Positions 48,122 to 56,443 of a DNA stretch of 58,679 nt are shown here, piece by piece (the stretch's first letter is position 1; every line of letters begins with the position of its first letter). The position numbers and the translations under genes were made by a program. The DNA comes from an uncultured Clostridia bacterium (GTDB lineage: Bacteria; Bacillota_A; Clostridia; TANB77; CAG-508), in NCBI GenBank assembly GCA_944392525.1, contig CALXXB010000002.1, forward strand, positions 1 to 58,679, read 5' to 3'. The notes beneath the pieces are model-generated. The model did no database searches. It was not told where the DNA came from and was given only the letters and a program-made list of their open reading frames with translations.

Positions 48122-49208
48122 TTGAGAAAAGGCAAAGAGGATAGTATTACAGAAATTCTAAAATTAATTGCACCAGGAACTCCCATAAGAGATGGACTAG
48201 AAAATATTTTAAGAGCAAGAACACGGAGCTTTATTATTAATAACAGATAGCAGTGAAGTACTAGAAGAAGTTGTTGATGGTGGATTTTTTATTAATGAAG
48301 ATTATACATCTTCAAAATTGTATGAGTTGGCAAAAATGGACGGAGCTATAGTATTAAGTGGAGATTTAAAGAAAATTTTATATGCAAATGCACAACTTAT
48401 TCCGTCACATGAAATAACTACATTAGAAACAGGTACAAGACATAGGACTGCAGAAAGAACAGCTAAACAAACAGGTGAACTGGTAATTAGTATTTCGCAA
48501 AGAAGAAGTATTATTACAGTATTTAAAGGAAATGATAGATATATACTAGAAGATACAGATTCAGTGCTAAGTAAAGCTAATCAAGCTATACAGACACTTG
48601 AAAAATATAAGAAAGTATTTGATAATAAGTTAAATATATTAAATGAATATGAATTTAATGATATAGTTACTTTGGAAAATGTAATAGTTGCTATCCAAAG
48701 AGCTGAAATGGTTATGAAAATAGTAGAAGAAATACAAAGACAGATATATGAACTAGGAAATGATGGAAGGCTAGTAAAAATGCAGCTAGATGAATTAATA
48801 GGTGGACTAGAAAAAGAAGAAACTTTAATAATAAAAGATTACATAGTACCTGGTAAAGGAAAAAATAAAAGAACTCCAGAGAAAGTAATAGAAAGTTTAG
48901 AAAATTTAAGTTATGAAGATATAGCTAAAGAATCTGTTATTGCTAAACTTTTAGGATATGAGAATTTTGATAACTATGATGAAGTAGGAGTTTATACAAA
49001 AGGATATAGGATTTTAAATAAAATTCCAAGAATGCCAAGTAATATAGTGGAAAATCTAGTAGATTCTTTCAAATCATTCCAACATATCTTAGCAGCAGAT
49101 ATTGAAAGTTTAGATGAAGTTGATGGAATTGGTGAAGTAAGAGCAAGAACTATTAAACAGTCATTAAAGAGAATGCAAGAACAATTTATTTTTGATAATT
49201 TAATTTAG
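48122..49208 (+). CDS. disA: Diadenylate cyclase DisA, read through a +1 shift at CGG
   Basis: Makes c-di-AMP and scans DNA for damage. A TTG at 48122 behind AGAAGGGAGAG starts MRKGKEDSITEILKLIAPGT, reaching ILRART (codon 34), then CGG and, after seven more codons, TAG. Skipping C48224 gives RTGALLLITDSSEV and the rest of the protein: active-site KMDGAIVLS and TRHRTAER, the linker helices and a C-terminal HhH region IESLDEVDGIGEVRARTIK. The total of 361 residues is normal for DisA. The Gly restored after RT is conserved in the family as I know it. Start choice at 48318 would delete part of the cyclase domain. Confidence 0.9.
48224..48226 (+). other. In-frame CGG, +1 shift site 3 (disA)
   Basis: ACA CGG AGC TTT in the upstream frame. 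Omitting C48224 gives ACA GGA GCT TTA, Thr-Gly-Ala-Leu. This is the only site without a stop two codons after CGG; its stop comes after seven codons. Confidence 0.9.
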
Positions 49209-49221
49209 GAGGATTATAATA

Positions 49222-50019
49222 ATGAAAAAATTTGGAAATGTATTATGGGTTGTAGCTTTTTTAATAATTTTAGTATTAGTAGGAACAGTAGCATGGGGAT
49301 ATTACAGAAATTTGACTATGGAGGTTAAAAATCCAGTTGCAACAATGGAAGTTGAAAACTTTGGAACTGTAAAAATAGAATTATATCCAGACCAAGCACC
49401 TGAAACAGTTGCAAACTTTATAGCTTTAGCAAATAGAGGATTTTATGATGGATTAACATTCCATAGAATAGTAAAGGATTTCATGATTCAAGGTGGAGAT
49501 CCAGATGGAACAGGTGAAGGAGGAGCAACTCTAGCAGATTTAAAAGATGATGGAGATGATTCAGAATATTCTATCAAAGGTGAATTTGTAGCAAACGGTG
49601 TAGATAATGATGTAAAATTTGAAGAAGGCATAATAGGAATGGCAAGAAATGATTATACTTCAGTTTCATCATCATTAGCAGAACAATCATATAATTCAGG
49701 AAGTTCTCAATTCTTTATAATGACAGCAGCAAATACTTCTTTAAATGGATATTACACAGCATTTGGTAAAGTTATCGAAGGAATGGATGTAGTTCATAAT
49801 ATAGAAAATGTAGAAGTAAAAGCAGCAGACGATAGTGAAGAAACAGGAAATACAGAAGTTAGTACACCAGTAAATCCAGTTAAAATTACTTCTATAAGAG
49901 TAGAAACTAATGGAGTTGATTACGGATTACCAGAAACATTAACACCATTTGATTATATGTCATGGATGTATCAACAATATGGAATAGACCCAAGTAGTAT
50001 GGGAACAACAACTGAATAA
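49222..50019 (+). CDS. Membrane-anchored cyclophilin-type peptidyl-prolyl isomerase
   Basis: A 265-residue protein with one N-terminal membrane helix (about 6-27) and no clear lipobox, then a cyclophilin domain: FGTVKIELYPDQAPETVANF, GLTFHRIVKDFMIQGGDP, and SQFFIMTA. Probably folds exported proteins at the outer face of the membrane. GGAGG lies just upstream. Confidence 0.9.
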   Translation: MKKFGNVLWVVAFLIILVLVGTVAWGYYRNLTMEVKNPVATMEVENFGTVKIELYPDQAPETVANFIALANRGFYDGLTFHRIVKDFMIQGGDPDGTGEGGATLADLKDDGDDSEYSIKGEFVANGVDNDVKFEEGIIGMARNDYTSVSSSLAEQSYNSGSSQFFIMTAANTSLNGYYTAFGKVIEGMDVVHNIENVEVKAADDSEETGNTEVSTPVNPVKITSIRVETNGVDYGLPETLTPFDYMSWMYQQYGIDPSSMGTTTE

Positions 50020-50044
50020 TAATTTAAAAAATATTAAAAAACAG

Positions 50045-50074
50045 TTGACAAATGGGGTAGAAATTGGTTATAAT
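50045..50074 (+). promoter_or_regulatory. Promoter of the tRNA-His/tRNA-Gln unit
   Basis: TTGACA at 50045-50050, 18-bp spacer, TATAAT at 50069-50074, 28 bp before the first tRNA. Confidence 0.8.
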
Positions 50075-50101
50075 ATTAACTGTGCTTAACAAACAAGACT
50101 T

Positions 50102-50179
50102 GGTGGATGTAGCGTAGTTGGTTAACGCGCCAGTTTGTGGCACTGGAGACCGTGGGTTCGAGTCCCATCTTCCACCCCA
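50102..50179 (+). tRNA. tRNA-His (GUG)
   Basis: Cloverleaf with anticodon GTG in the loop TTTGTGGC, T-loop TTCGAGT and encoded CCA at 50177-50179. The extra G(-1) typical of tRNA-His is encoded at 50102 and faces discriminator C at 50176. One U-U mismatch in the acceptor stem. Confidence 0.93.
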
Positions 50180-50195
50180 TTTGTATAAAGTATAT

Positions 50196-50270
50196 TGGGC
50201 TGTAGCCAAGTGGTAAGGCAGTAGACTTTGACTCTACCATGCGCAAGTTCGAATCTTGCCAGCCCAGCCA
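50196..50270 (+). tRNA. tRNA-Gln (UUG)
   Basis: Acceptor TGGGCTG pairs with CAGCCCA, anticodon TTG in the loop CTTTGAC, T-loop TTCGAAT, encoded CCA at the end. Sixteen bases after tRNA-His, same transcript. Confidence 0.93.
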
Positions 50271-50277
50271 TAAAATA

Positions 50278-50310
50278 AAGACTTTCGAATTTTCGAGAGT
50301 CTTATTTTTT
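50278..50310 (+). terminator. Intrinsic terminator after the tRNA unit
   Basis: 11-bp stem with one G-U pair (AAGACTTTCGA at 50278-50288, TCGAGAGTCTT at 50293-50303) followed by ATTTTTT. Confidence 0.85.
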
Positions 50311-50372
50311 ACCTTGAGAATATTTAGAGGTTATGATAAAATAAGAAAAAATAATAGTTAGGAGAAATTGAT

Positions 50373-50783
50373 ATGAAAATATTGATTATTTGTAGTAAAG
50401 CTTTTTATGAAAAGATAGAACCAATAAAAGAAAAACTGGAAGAGGTGGGAAATATAGTTGAGTTACCAAATTCTTATTATGACGGAAACGTAGAAGAAAA
50501 AGCTTGGAAGCAAGGAAATAAAGCTCATGCAGAATTTAAATCAAAAATGTTAAAAATGAGTAGAGAAAGAATAGGAAATATGGATGCAGTATTAACTTTA
50601 AATTTTGATAAAAATGGAAAGAAAAATTATATAGGTGGAGCAACATTTTTGGAATTATATGAAGCTTTTATGCAAAATAAAAAGATTTATTTATATAATG
50701 ACATTCCAGAAGGAATGTTATATGATGAGATATCAGGATTTTCTCCAACAGTAATAAATGGTAATTTAGATCTTATAAAATAA
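50373..50783 (+). CDS. Nucleoside 2-deoxyribosyltransferase-like Rossmann protein
   Basis: A 136-residue protein. The start MKILIICSKAFYEKIEPIKEKLE, the middle NMDAVLTLNFDKNGKKNYIGG and the following GGATFLELYEAFMQNKKIYLY resemble short nucleoside deoxyribosyltransferase-like proteins, where the Gly and Glu of GGATFLELYEA belong to the active site. I cannot confirm the activity. It precedes birA by 15 bp, so the two are co-transcribed. Confidence 0.6.
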   Translation: MKILIICSKAFYEKIEPIKEKLEEVGNIVELPNSYYDGNVEEKAWKQGNKAHAEFKSKMLKMSRERIGNMDAVLTLNFDKNGKKNYIGGATFLELYEAFMQNKKIYLYNDIPEGMLYDEISGFSPTVINGNLDLIK

Positions 50784-50797
50784 AGAAGGAAGAAAAA

Positions 50798-51373
50798 ATG
50801 GATTTAGAGAAAATAAAAAATGCAAAAACAAAAATAATAGGTAAGAAAATAGAATATTTTGAAGAAATAGAATCAACTCATATATATGGAGAAAAGATAG
50901 CGGAAGACGAAGAAAATACTGGAAAAGTATTATTAGCAGAAGTACAGACAGGAGGAATAGGAACAAAAGGAAGAAGTTGGTATACGGGTTATGGAAAAAA
51001 TATAGCTATGACTATAATCTTACATCCAAAATGTAAAATAGATGAGTTAGATAATTTAACAGTAGAAATTGCAGAAAAAATAAGAGAAGCAATTTATGAA
51101 TTATATGGATATAAGCTAGAAATAAAAGAGCCAAATGATTTAATGTTTAACGGTAAAAAAATTTGTGGAATATTAACAGAAATACATTCACAAGGAGAAA
51201 AAATAAAATATCTATTAATAAGTTTTGGGTTAAATGTAAATGAGGATGAATTCCCTGAAGAAACAAAAGAAATAGCAACATCTTTGAAAAAAGAAACAGG
51301 CAAAGAATTTGATAGAGAAGAAATCATCTGTAGAATAGCAGAAAAATTAGAGGAAATAGATTCAATTTTTTAA
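50798..51373 (+). CDS. birA: Biotin-protein ligase, minimal catalytic form
   Basis: Joins biotin to the carboxyl carrier protein. 191 residues only: it has the catalytic domain (AEVQTGGIGTKGRSWYT for biotinyl-AMP binding, KEPNDLMFNGKKICGIL) but neither the N-terminal DNA-binding domain nor the usual C-terminal SH3-like domain, so it should not act as a repressor. The GRGRxxR-like loop is weak (GTKGRSW). Confidence 0.85.
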   Translation: MDLEKIKNAKTKIIGKKIEYFEEIESTHIYGEKIAEDEENTGKVLLAEVQTGGIGTKGRSWYTGYGKNIAMTIILHPKCKIDELDNLTVEIAEKIREAIYELYGYKLEIKEPNDLMFNGKKICGILTEIHSQGEKIKYLLISFGLNVNEDEFPEETKEIATSLKKETGKEFDREEIICRIAEKLEEIDSIF

Positions 51374-51378
51374 CATAT

Positions 51379-51407
51379 TTGAAATTTGAATTAAAAAATG
51401 TTATAAT
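51379..51407 (+). promoter_or_regulatory. Promoter of the 51447 cassette
   Basis: TTGAAA at 51379-51384, 17-bp spacer, perfect TATAAT at 51402-51407; the same boxes and spacing as at 750-778. Confidence 0.75.
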
Positions 51408-51446
51408 ATATAGGTTGTTAGGATACACAAGCAGAAGGGAGCGGTT

Positions 51447-51854
51447 ATGTACCGGAGAAGGTATTTTGATACCGATAGGTTTATAATCGGTATCTTCATA
51501 GCTTTTGCTATTGTATGTGCGGCAGGAGGAATCATTTTCTCCATTGCTGCAAACTACAATGAGCAAACCTATGTTGCCACAGTGACCGACAAAGATGTCA
51601 AGAACTACAACAATTCATCTAAATACCTCGTTTTTACCAAAACGGAGGATGGAGAGACAAGGGTCTTTTCAGTAGAGGATTCTCTTCTTAGATTTAGATG
51701 GAACTCTTCAGATGTTTATGGAGAGATAGAAGTAGGGAAGACATATCGGTTTACTACTGTAGGATTCAGGTTTGAAATCCTTAGTATGTACGAGAACATA
51801 ATCGATTTCGAAGAAATCAGCAGTGACTCTGCTGAGGTCCGCCAGCTCGAGTGA
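51447..51854 (+). CDS. Small membrane-anchored protein of phage-like type, foreign codon use
   Basis: A 135-residue protein: one N-terminal membrane helix (about 12-34) and an outside domain TYVATVTDKDVKNYNNSSKY, LVFTKTEDGETRVFSVEDSL, WNSSDVYGEIEVGKTYRF. I recall similar small proteins (VTDKxVK, EDSLLR, VGKTY) in tailed phages and plasmids of Firmicutes and enterobacteria, but cannot name the family for sure. Codon use is G/C-richer than in neighbours, and CGG is used as arginine at codons 3 and 101. Own promoter (51379-51407), AAGGGAG ribosome binding site and terminator make it a third single-gene import. Confidence 0.8.
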   Translation: MYRRRYFDTDRFIIGIFIAFAIVCAAGGIIFSIAANYNEQTYVATVTDKDVKNYNNSSKYLVFTKTEDGETRVFSVEDSLLRFRWNSSDVYGEIEVGKTYRFTTVGFRFEILSMYENIIDFEEISSDSAEVRQLE

Positions 51855-51875
51855 GCCCTGGCGGGCTTTTTATAT
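51839..51875 (+). terminator. Intrinsic terminator overlapping the end of the 51447 gene
   Basis: CCGCCAG at 51839-51845 pairs with CTGGCGG at 51858-51864, followed by GCTTTTTATATTTT; the alternative stem GCCC-TGGC-GGGC is nested. The stop TGA at 51852-51854 lies in the loop. Confidence 0.85.
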
Positions 51876-51959
51876 TTTAAATAAAATTAATTGTTCTAAA
51901 ATATAGATAGTTTAATATAAATTAAATAAGAAAAATAAAAATATATTTTGGAGGGAAAG

Positions 51960-52346
51960 ATGGAAACATATCAAGAGAATGGTAAAGGAACAGTAAAGAA
52001 TATATTTAAAGGAATAGGAATATCTATGATATTTACTATTGTGTGTTTATTTATATTTTCTGTACTATTAACATATACAAATATAAGTGAAAATACAATA
52101 ACACCTGTAATATTGGTTATAACTGCTATAAGTATATTAATAGGCAGTTCAATAGGCAATACAAAGATAAAGAAGAATGGAATATTAAATGGAGCATTTG
52201 TAGGTGGAGGATATATTTTAATATTATATTTACTTTCTAGTACATTGAATGTTAGATTTAGTCTAAATGTACAAAGTCTAATAATGATAGCTGTAGGTGT
52301 TGCGTTTGGAATATTAGGCGGAATAATAGGGGTAAATAAAAAATAA
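51960..52346 (+). CDS. TIGR04086-like four-helix membrane protein
   Basis: A 128-residue protein with four membrane segments and a glycine-rich middle (NGAFVGGGYILILYLLSS, GVAFGILGGIIGV). The layout matches the TIGR04086 family of Firmicutes, often located near yajC/secDF or tgt; secD and secF lie 4 kb downstream. ATG 51960 follows GGAGGG by about four bases. Function unknown. Confidence 0.65.
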   Translation: METYQENGKGTVKNIFKGIGISMIFTIVCLFIFSVLLTYTNISENTITPVILVITAISILIGSSIGNTKIKKNGILNGAFVGGGYILILYLLSSTLNVRFSLNVQSLIMIAVGVAFGILGGIIGVNKK

Positions 52347-52414
52347 AGTAAAAATAAAAAGTGGAATTTTGTCGAATTTTGCGACGAAAAGTTTGATGAT
52401 TTTTCGTAAAAGAA

Positions 52415-52443
52415 TTGACAATTCCATTTTTTGTAATTATAAT
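52415..52443 (+). promoter_or_regulatory. Promoter of the TasA-like secreted cluster
   Basis: TTGACA at 52415-52420, 17-bp spacer, TATAAT at 52438-52443. The leader is about 135 nt long with a small hairpin near 52525-52543. Confidence 0.8.
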
Positions 52444-52584
52444 GTATTTACATTTTCAAATTAATTCTATAATTTTTTAATTTAATTCTTATTTTTAAAA
52501 GAATAAAATTTATTTCGTTTTTTAGATTCTAAAAATCTAAACAAAATCCAAAAAAAGAAAATTTAATAAAAAGGAGGAATGCTT

Positions 52585-53172
52585 TTGACAAATAAGAAAA
52601 AAGTATTAATAGCACTTGCTATTTTAACGGTAATTTTACTTGCCTTTATAGGTGGACAAGCATATGCTAAATATGTGAGTGAAGTAAGAGGAGAAGGAAT
52701 AGCAGAAGTTGCAACATGGAGCTTTAAAGTAAATGGACAAGATGAACAAGTGGAATCTATTAATTTAGCATCTACATGTAATAATGAAACACTTGTAGAT
52801 AATAAAATTGCCCCAGGTACAAGTGGAAGTTTTAATATACTAGTAGACGCAACAGGTTCAGAAGTTGGTATAAACTATAATATTACTTTTACAGAAGAAG
52901 AAAATAAACCACAAAATCTTAAATTTGAATATAATGATACAGAATATAATTCAATTAAAGATTTAGAAGACGATTTATCAGGAACTATTAATGCAAATGA
53001 TGAAGATAAAACAAGAACATTAAACGTTAAATGGAAATGGGATTATGAAACAGGAAGTGATCCTGAAGAAATCTCAAGTAATGATTTAATAGATACTGAA
53101 GATGCAAAAAGAATCCAAAATTATACATTTGATGTAGTAGTTACAGGAACTCAAGTGGAACCACAAGCTTAA
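52585..53172 (+). CDS. Secreted TasA/CalY-like protein
   Basis: A 195-residue exported protein: signal sequence NKKKVLIALAILTVILLAFIGG, processing near AYAKYVSE, then a beta-sandwich with IAPGTSGSFNILVDATGSEV, a segment found in TasA/CalY matrix proteins and other SipW-dependent substrates. TTG 52585 is taken as start because AAGGAGG sits seven bases upstream; ATG 52579 is only one base after it. First of four secreted proteins; it shares IAPGTSGSF, NKPQNLKFE and KWKWDYE with the 53793 gene. No sipW gene is in the window. Confidence 0.75.
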   Translation: MTNKKKVLIALAILTVILLAFIGGQAYAKYVSEVRGEGIAEVATWSFKVNGQDEQVESINLASTCNNETLVDNKIAPGTSGSFNILVDATGSEVGINYNITFTEEENKPQNLKFEYNDTEYNSIKDLEDDLSGTINANDEDKTRTLNVKWKWDYETGSDPEEISSNDLIDTEDAKRIQNYTFDVVVTGTQVEPQA

Positions 53173-53221
53173 AGTCTTTAAAAGTAAAATTATAGAATAA
53201 ATGAAAATGAATATATTCACC

Positions 53222-53261
53222 TTTGTACTAAGTGGGGAAATGTACAAAATTTTCTCCACTT
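53222..53261 (+). promoter_or_regulatory. Two mutually exclusive hairpins between secreted-protein genes
   Basis: TTTGTAC (53222-53228) can pair with GTACAAA (53242-53248), or AAGTGGGGAAA (53230-53240) can pair with TTTTCTCCACTT (53250-53261). The two stems cannot form together. It could be an attenuator or processing site that lowers expression of the later genes relative to the first. Confidence 0.45.
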
Positions 53262-53283
53262 ATACAAATTTTAGGAGGAAAAG

Positions 53284-53796
53284 ATGAAAGAAGGCTTAAA
53301 AAATAAAAGAAAAGAGATATTTATAATTTTTATAGTTTTAATAATATTTGTATGCTTCTTTTCTGGTTTTAGTTTAGGAAAAGAATTTAGTAGAAAAGAT
53401 ATAAATGGAAAGACGGAAGTTGCAAAACCAATATTGCAAGTAGAAAATGGAAGCTGTTTAGAAATAAATAATTCCAACAGAGAAGGAATATATGAATTTA
53501 AAGTAAAAAACTATAATGAACAAGGAGAAAAAACACAAGTAGATTTAGAATATTATATTGAAATATTAAACGATATAGAAAATAGTGGGATAGAACTTAA
53601 ACTATTTAAAAATGACCAAGAAATCGGAATGAATGAAAATAAGACAGAAAAATTTATATTATCTAAGAATGAAACAAAAGAAGATAATTATAAATTAGAA
53701 GTTTTGTATGATGAAAATAAAAATATAAACATGGAAGATATAATAAGTCAATTACAAATAAAGGTACATTCTGAACAAATGCAGGAGGTACTATGA
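53284..53796 (+). CDS. Secreted or membrane-anchored protein of the TasA-like cluster
   Basis: A 170-residue protein with one N-terminal membrane helix (about 12-31) and an outside beta-rich domain (CLEINNSNREGIYEFKVKNYN, VDLEYYIEIL). I recognise no family; the fold is plausibly a TasA-like sandwich, as the middle resembles secreted 'polar-tube' type neighbours in Firmicute pilin-like clusters. Overlaps the next gene by four bases (ATGA). Confidence 0.6.
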   Translation: MKEGLKNKRKEIFIIFIVLIIFVCFFSGFSLGKEFSRKDINGKTEVAKPILQVENGSCLEINNSNREGIYEFKVKNYNEQGEKTQVDLEYYIEILNDIENSGIELKLFKNDQEIGMNENKTEKFILSKNETKEDNYKLEVLYDENKNINMEDIISQLQIKVHSEQMQEVL

Positions 53797-54338
53797 AAAA
53801 TTTTAGAATCACTAGAAAGAAAATATTTATTTTAATTCTAATTTTTATAATCATTATATGTGTGTTATTTAAAATTACACAATCAGAAAAAATTGATTTT
53901 CAAGAAGATTTGATTTTCTTTAAAATATTCGGAGAGGGAAAGATAAAAGAACAAAGTAATGATAAAAGTGAATATGAAATCCAGGTAATAAAAGGAAAAA
54001 GTAGTTACAAAGAAATAGAGTTATTACAAACTATAGATATAAGAACATTAGTAAATAAAAAAGTAGCACCAGGGACAAAAGGGAGTTTTTATGTTTTTTT
54101 AACTTCAAATAGTAATGTGAATTATGAAATAGAGGTATTAGATAAAAATAAGAAGCCAAGAAACTTTAAATTTGAGATAAATGAAAAAGTAGGAATAATA
54201 AAGAAAAATGAAGTAAAAAAAGTAGAAATCAACTGGGAATGGCCATATGAAATAAATGTAGAGGAAAATTCACAAGATACAAAAGACGGAGAAAGTATAG
54301 AGGAGTTCAACTTTGAGATATGTACTATAGGAAAATAA
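53793..54338 (+). CDS. Secreted TasA-like protein, paralogue of 52585-53172
   Basis: A 181-residue protein with one N-terminal membrane helix (about 10-28). VNKKVAPGTKGSFYVFL, KNKKPRNFKFE and EINWEWPYE match the 52585 gene in order and spacing, so both descend from one secreted beta-sandwich protein. No cell-wall sorting signal. Translation is coupled to the preceding gene. Confidence 0.65.
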   Translation: MKNFRITRKKIFILILIFIIIICVLFKITQSEKIDFQEDLIFFKIFGEGKIKEQSNDKSEYEIQVIKGKSSYKEIELLQTIDIRTLVNKKVAPGTKGSFYVFLTSNSNVNYEIEVLDKNKKPRNFKFEINEKVGIIKKNEVKKVEINWEWPYEINVEENSQDTKDGESIEEFNFEICTIGK

Positions 54339-54356
54339 GATGAGGAGGTAGAATGT

Positions 54357-55682
54357 TTGAAAAAATCAATTACTTTTTTATTTATATTTTTAATAAGTAT
54401 ATTTATATGTATTAATAGTTATGCAAAATATGTAGTAGAAAATACAAGTTTAGTTGCAAATATTAATATTGATGGAGAAATTCCTAAAATAGAATTTCTA
54501 AGTGTAAGCAATACAAATGAAAAATATAATAAATATGCAAATAAAACACATACTATAACTGTAGAATTTAGAATAAAGGAAAAGAATATAAAAAAAGATA
54601 ATATACAAGCAGGAATAAAATTTTTGTTAGATGATATACAATTTAATCCGAGTGGAAAAGAAATAGATAGAAGAGAAGATGGAGAAAATGTTTATTATAA
54701 ATATACACTATCTAATATAAAAAACAATGGACGTCTTATAATAAAAATTCCAAAAGGCGTAGTTATTGATGTGGCAGGCCAGGTAAATGAAGCAGTAGTA
54801 TTTGATACAGAAATTACGATAGATAATATAGCACCAGCTGTTAATTTCTCACAAGAAGAAATAGAAGATGGAAAAATACTTGCAAAAATTAAAGCAAATG
54901 AAAAAATAAGAGATGTAGATGGTTGGAATTTATCAGAAGAAGATACAGCCTTAAATAAAAAATTTGCATGTGATGTTTTATATCCATTTAATGTAACAGA
55001 CCTTGCAGGAAATAGTACTAATATAGATGTAAAAATAGATAAAGCAACAAACATAAAGATAAAATATGGCTCAATGAGTGAAGGTCCATATAATAACTGG
55101 GAATTTGGAACAGGAATAAATGAAATTGTGGGAAAAAGAGCAATAGAATTTGGTACTGAATATAAAATAGAAGGAATCTCATTGTATTGGGAAGGTCTAG
55201 ATAAGGATTTTATAGAAACAAGATGTTTTATAAATACTTATTGGGGTGAAGGTATACAAGGTATATGTAATACATATGAAACAAGCTATAATTACGGATA
55301 TAATGGATATTTAACTTTGAAAACAGGACCAATGATAGCATTAGATGGAAAAACAACACTATTAATAGGAGGAAGAGGAATGAATAAAGAAGGAAATATG
55401 GGATTGGGAGGAGCACCGATACCAAAAGAAATAGCTCAAAAGCATTTATTTGGAATAAGTAGTTTAAGTATAAAATTAAAAGATACATCATATTATTCTA
55501 TTGTATATCAGGCTTGGGTAGATGGAGAAGGATGGTTAGAACCGGTGTCTGATGGGAAAGAAACAACTTTTTCACATGATAAACCAATAGGAGCATATAG
55601 AATGTCATTAATTCCGAGAACGGAAAAAGGATATTTAATAGATTTATGGCGAAAAGACGTTGGAACTGATAATATGAAATAA
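54357..55682 (+). CDS. Large secreted protein with a ChW-like C-terminal part
   Basis: A 441-residue protein starting at a TTG eight bases after GAGGAGG. Signal peptide to about residue 23 (NSYAKYV), an Ig-like or cadherin-like middle, and a C-terminal lectin-like domain. Its end, VYQAWVDGEGWLEPVSDGKE followed by GAYRMSLIP, resembles the clostridial hydrophobic W repeat (ChW). It may bind a glycan or matrix, and would act with the three smaller secreted proteins before it. Confidence 0.65.
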   Translation: MKKSITFLFIFLISIFICINSYAKYVVENTSLVANINIDGEIPKIEFLSVSNTNEKYNKYANKTHTITVEFRIKEKNIKKDNIQAGIKFLLDDIQFNPSGKEIDRREDGENVYYKYTLSNIKNNGRLIIKIPKGVVIDVAGQVNEAVVFDTEITIDNIAPAVNFSQEEIEDGKILAKIKANEKIRDVDGWNLSEEDTALNKKFACDVLYPFNVTDLAGNSTNIDVKIDKATNIKIKYGSMSEGPYNNWEFGTGINEIVGKRAIEFGTEYKIEGISLYWEGLDKDFIETRCFINTYWGEGIQGICNTYETSYNYGYNGYLTLKTGPMIALDGKTTLLIGGRGMNKEGNMGLGGAPIPKEIAQKHLFGISSLSIKLKDTSYYSIVYQAWVDGEGWLEPVSDGKETTFSHDKPIGAYRMSLIPRTEKGYLIDLWRKDVGTDNMK

Positions 55683-55754
55683 TTTTATAAAAAATATTGA
55701 TATTTTTTCCATTTTAATATAAAATCTAAAAAGACTAATTAAAGGAGGAACAAA

Positions 55755-56415
55755 ATGGTTACCTTAGATGATGTTAGGAAGAACGAAGAGATAGAAGCTC
55801 TAATTAAAGGAGCACAAAAACAATTAGATGGACTCCGGATATACTGAACATAGTCACAGACATATTTCAATTGTTTCAAAAAGAGCAGGAGACATATTAC
55901 AAGAGTTAGGTTATCCAGAAAGAACCATAGAACTTGCAAGAATTGCAGGATATCTACATGATATAGGAAATTGTGTAAATAGAACAGATCATGCACATAG
56001 TGGTGCGATTATGGCTTACAATATTTTAAAAGATATGGGAATGGACGTAAATGAAAGAACAGAGATTATGATGGCGATAGGAAATCATGACGAACAGACA
56101 GGAACAGCAGTAAGTGATATATCAGCAGCACTAATCTTAGCAGACAAATCAGATGTGCACAGAGATAGAGTAACAAATACTAATTTATCAACATTTGATA
56201 TACATGATAGAGTTAATTATGCTGTAACAAATGCAGAATTGAAAATAGATAGTAAAGAAAGAAAAGCAATACTTAATTTAACAATAGATACTAAGTTATG
56301 CCCTGTTTTAGATTATTTTGAAATATTTATGGATAGAACTATGATGAGTAAATATGCAGCAAAATATTTAAAAATATGGTTTGAATTAGTTATAAATGGA
56401 ACAAAATTATTATAG
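55755..56415 (+). CDS. HD-domain phosphohydrolase, read through a +1 shift at CGG
   Basis: Starts MVTLDDVRKNEEIEALIKGA at 55755 with AAAGGAGG upstream, reaches KQLDGL (codon 27), then CGG, two codons and TGA. Skipping one C gives GYTEHSHRHISIVSKRAGDIL and a full HD domain (GYLHDIGNCVNRTDHAHSGA, ADKSDVHRDRV, FDIHDRVNYAV), 219 residues in all. The metal-binding His and Asp of the HD motif are present. The short upstream part is the normal N-terminus of this family as I know it (LGYTEHG conserved). ATG 55828 in the second frame has no ribosome binding site. Substrate unknown, perhaps a nucleotide. Confidence 0.85.
55836..55838 (+). other. In-frame CGG, +1 shift site 5 (HD-domain gene)
   Basis: CTC CGG ATA TAC TGA. 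Omitting one C (55835 or 55836) gives CTC GGA TAT ACT GAA, Leu-Gly-Tyr-Thr-Glu. Confidence 0.85.
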
Positions 56416-56443
56416 CTTTAAATAGAAAAATGGAGGAAATATC

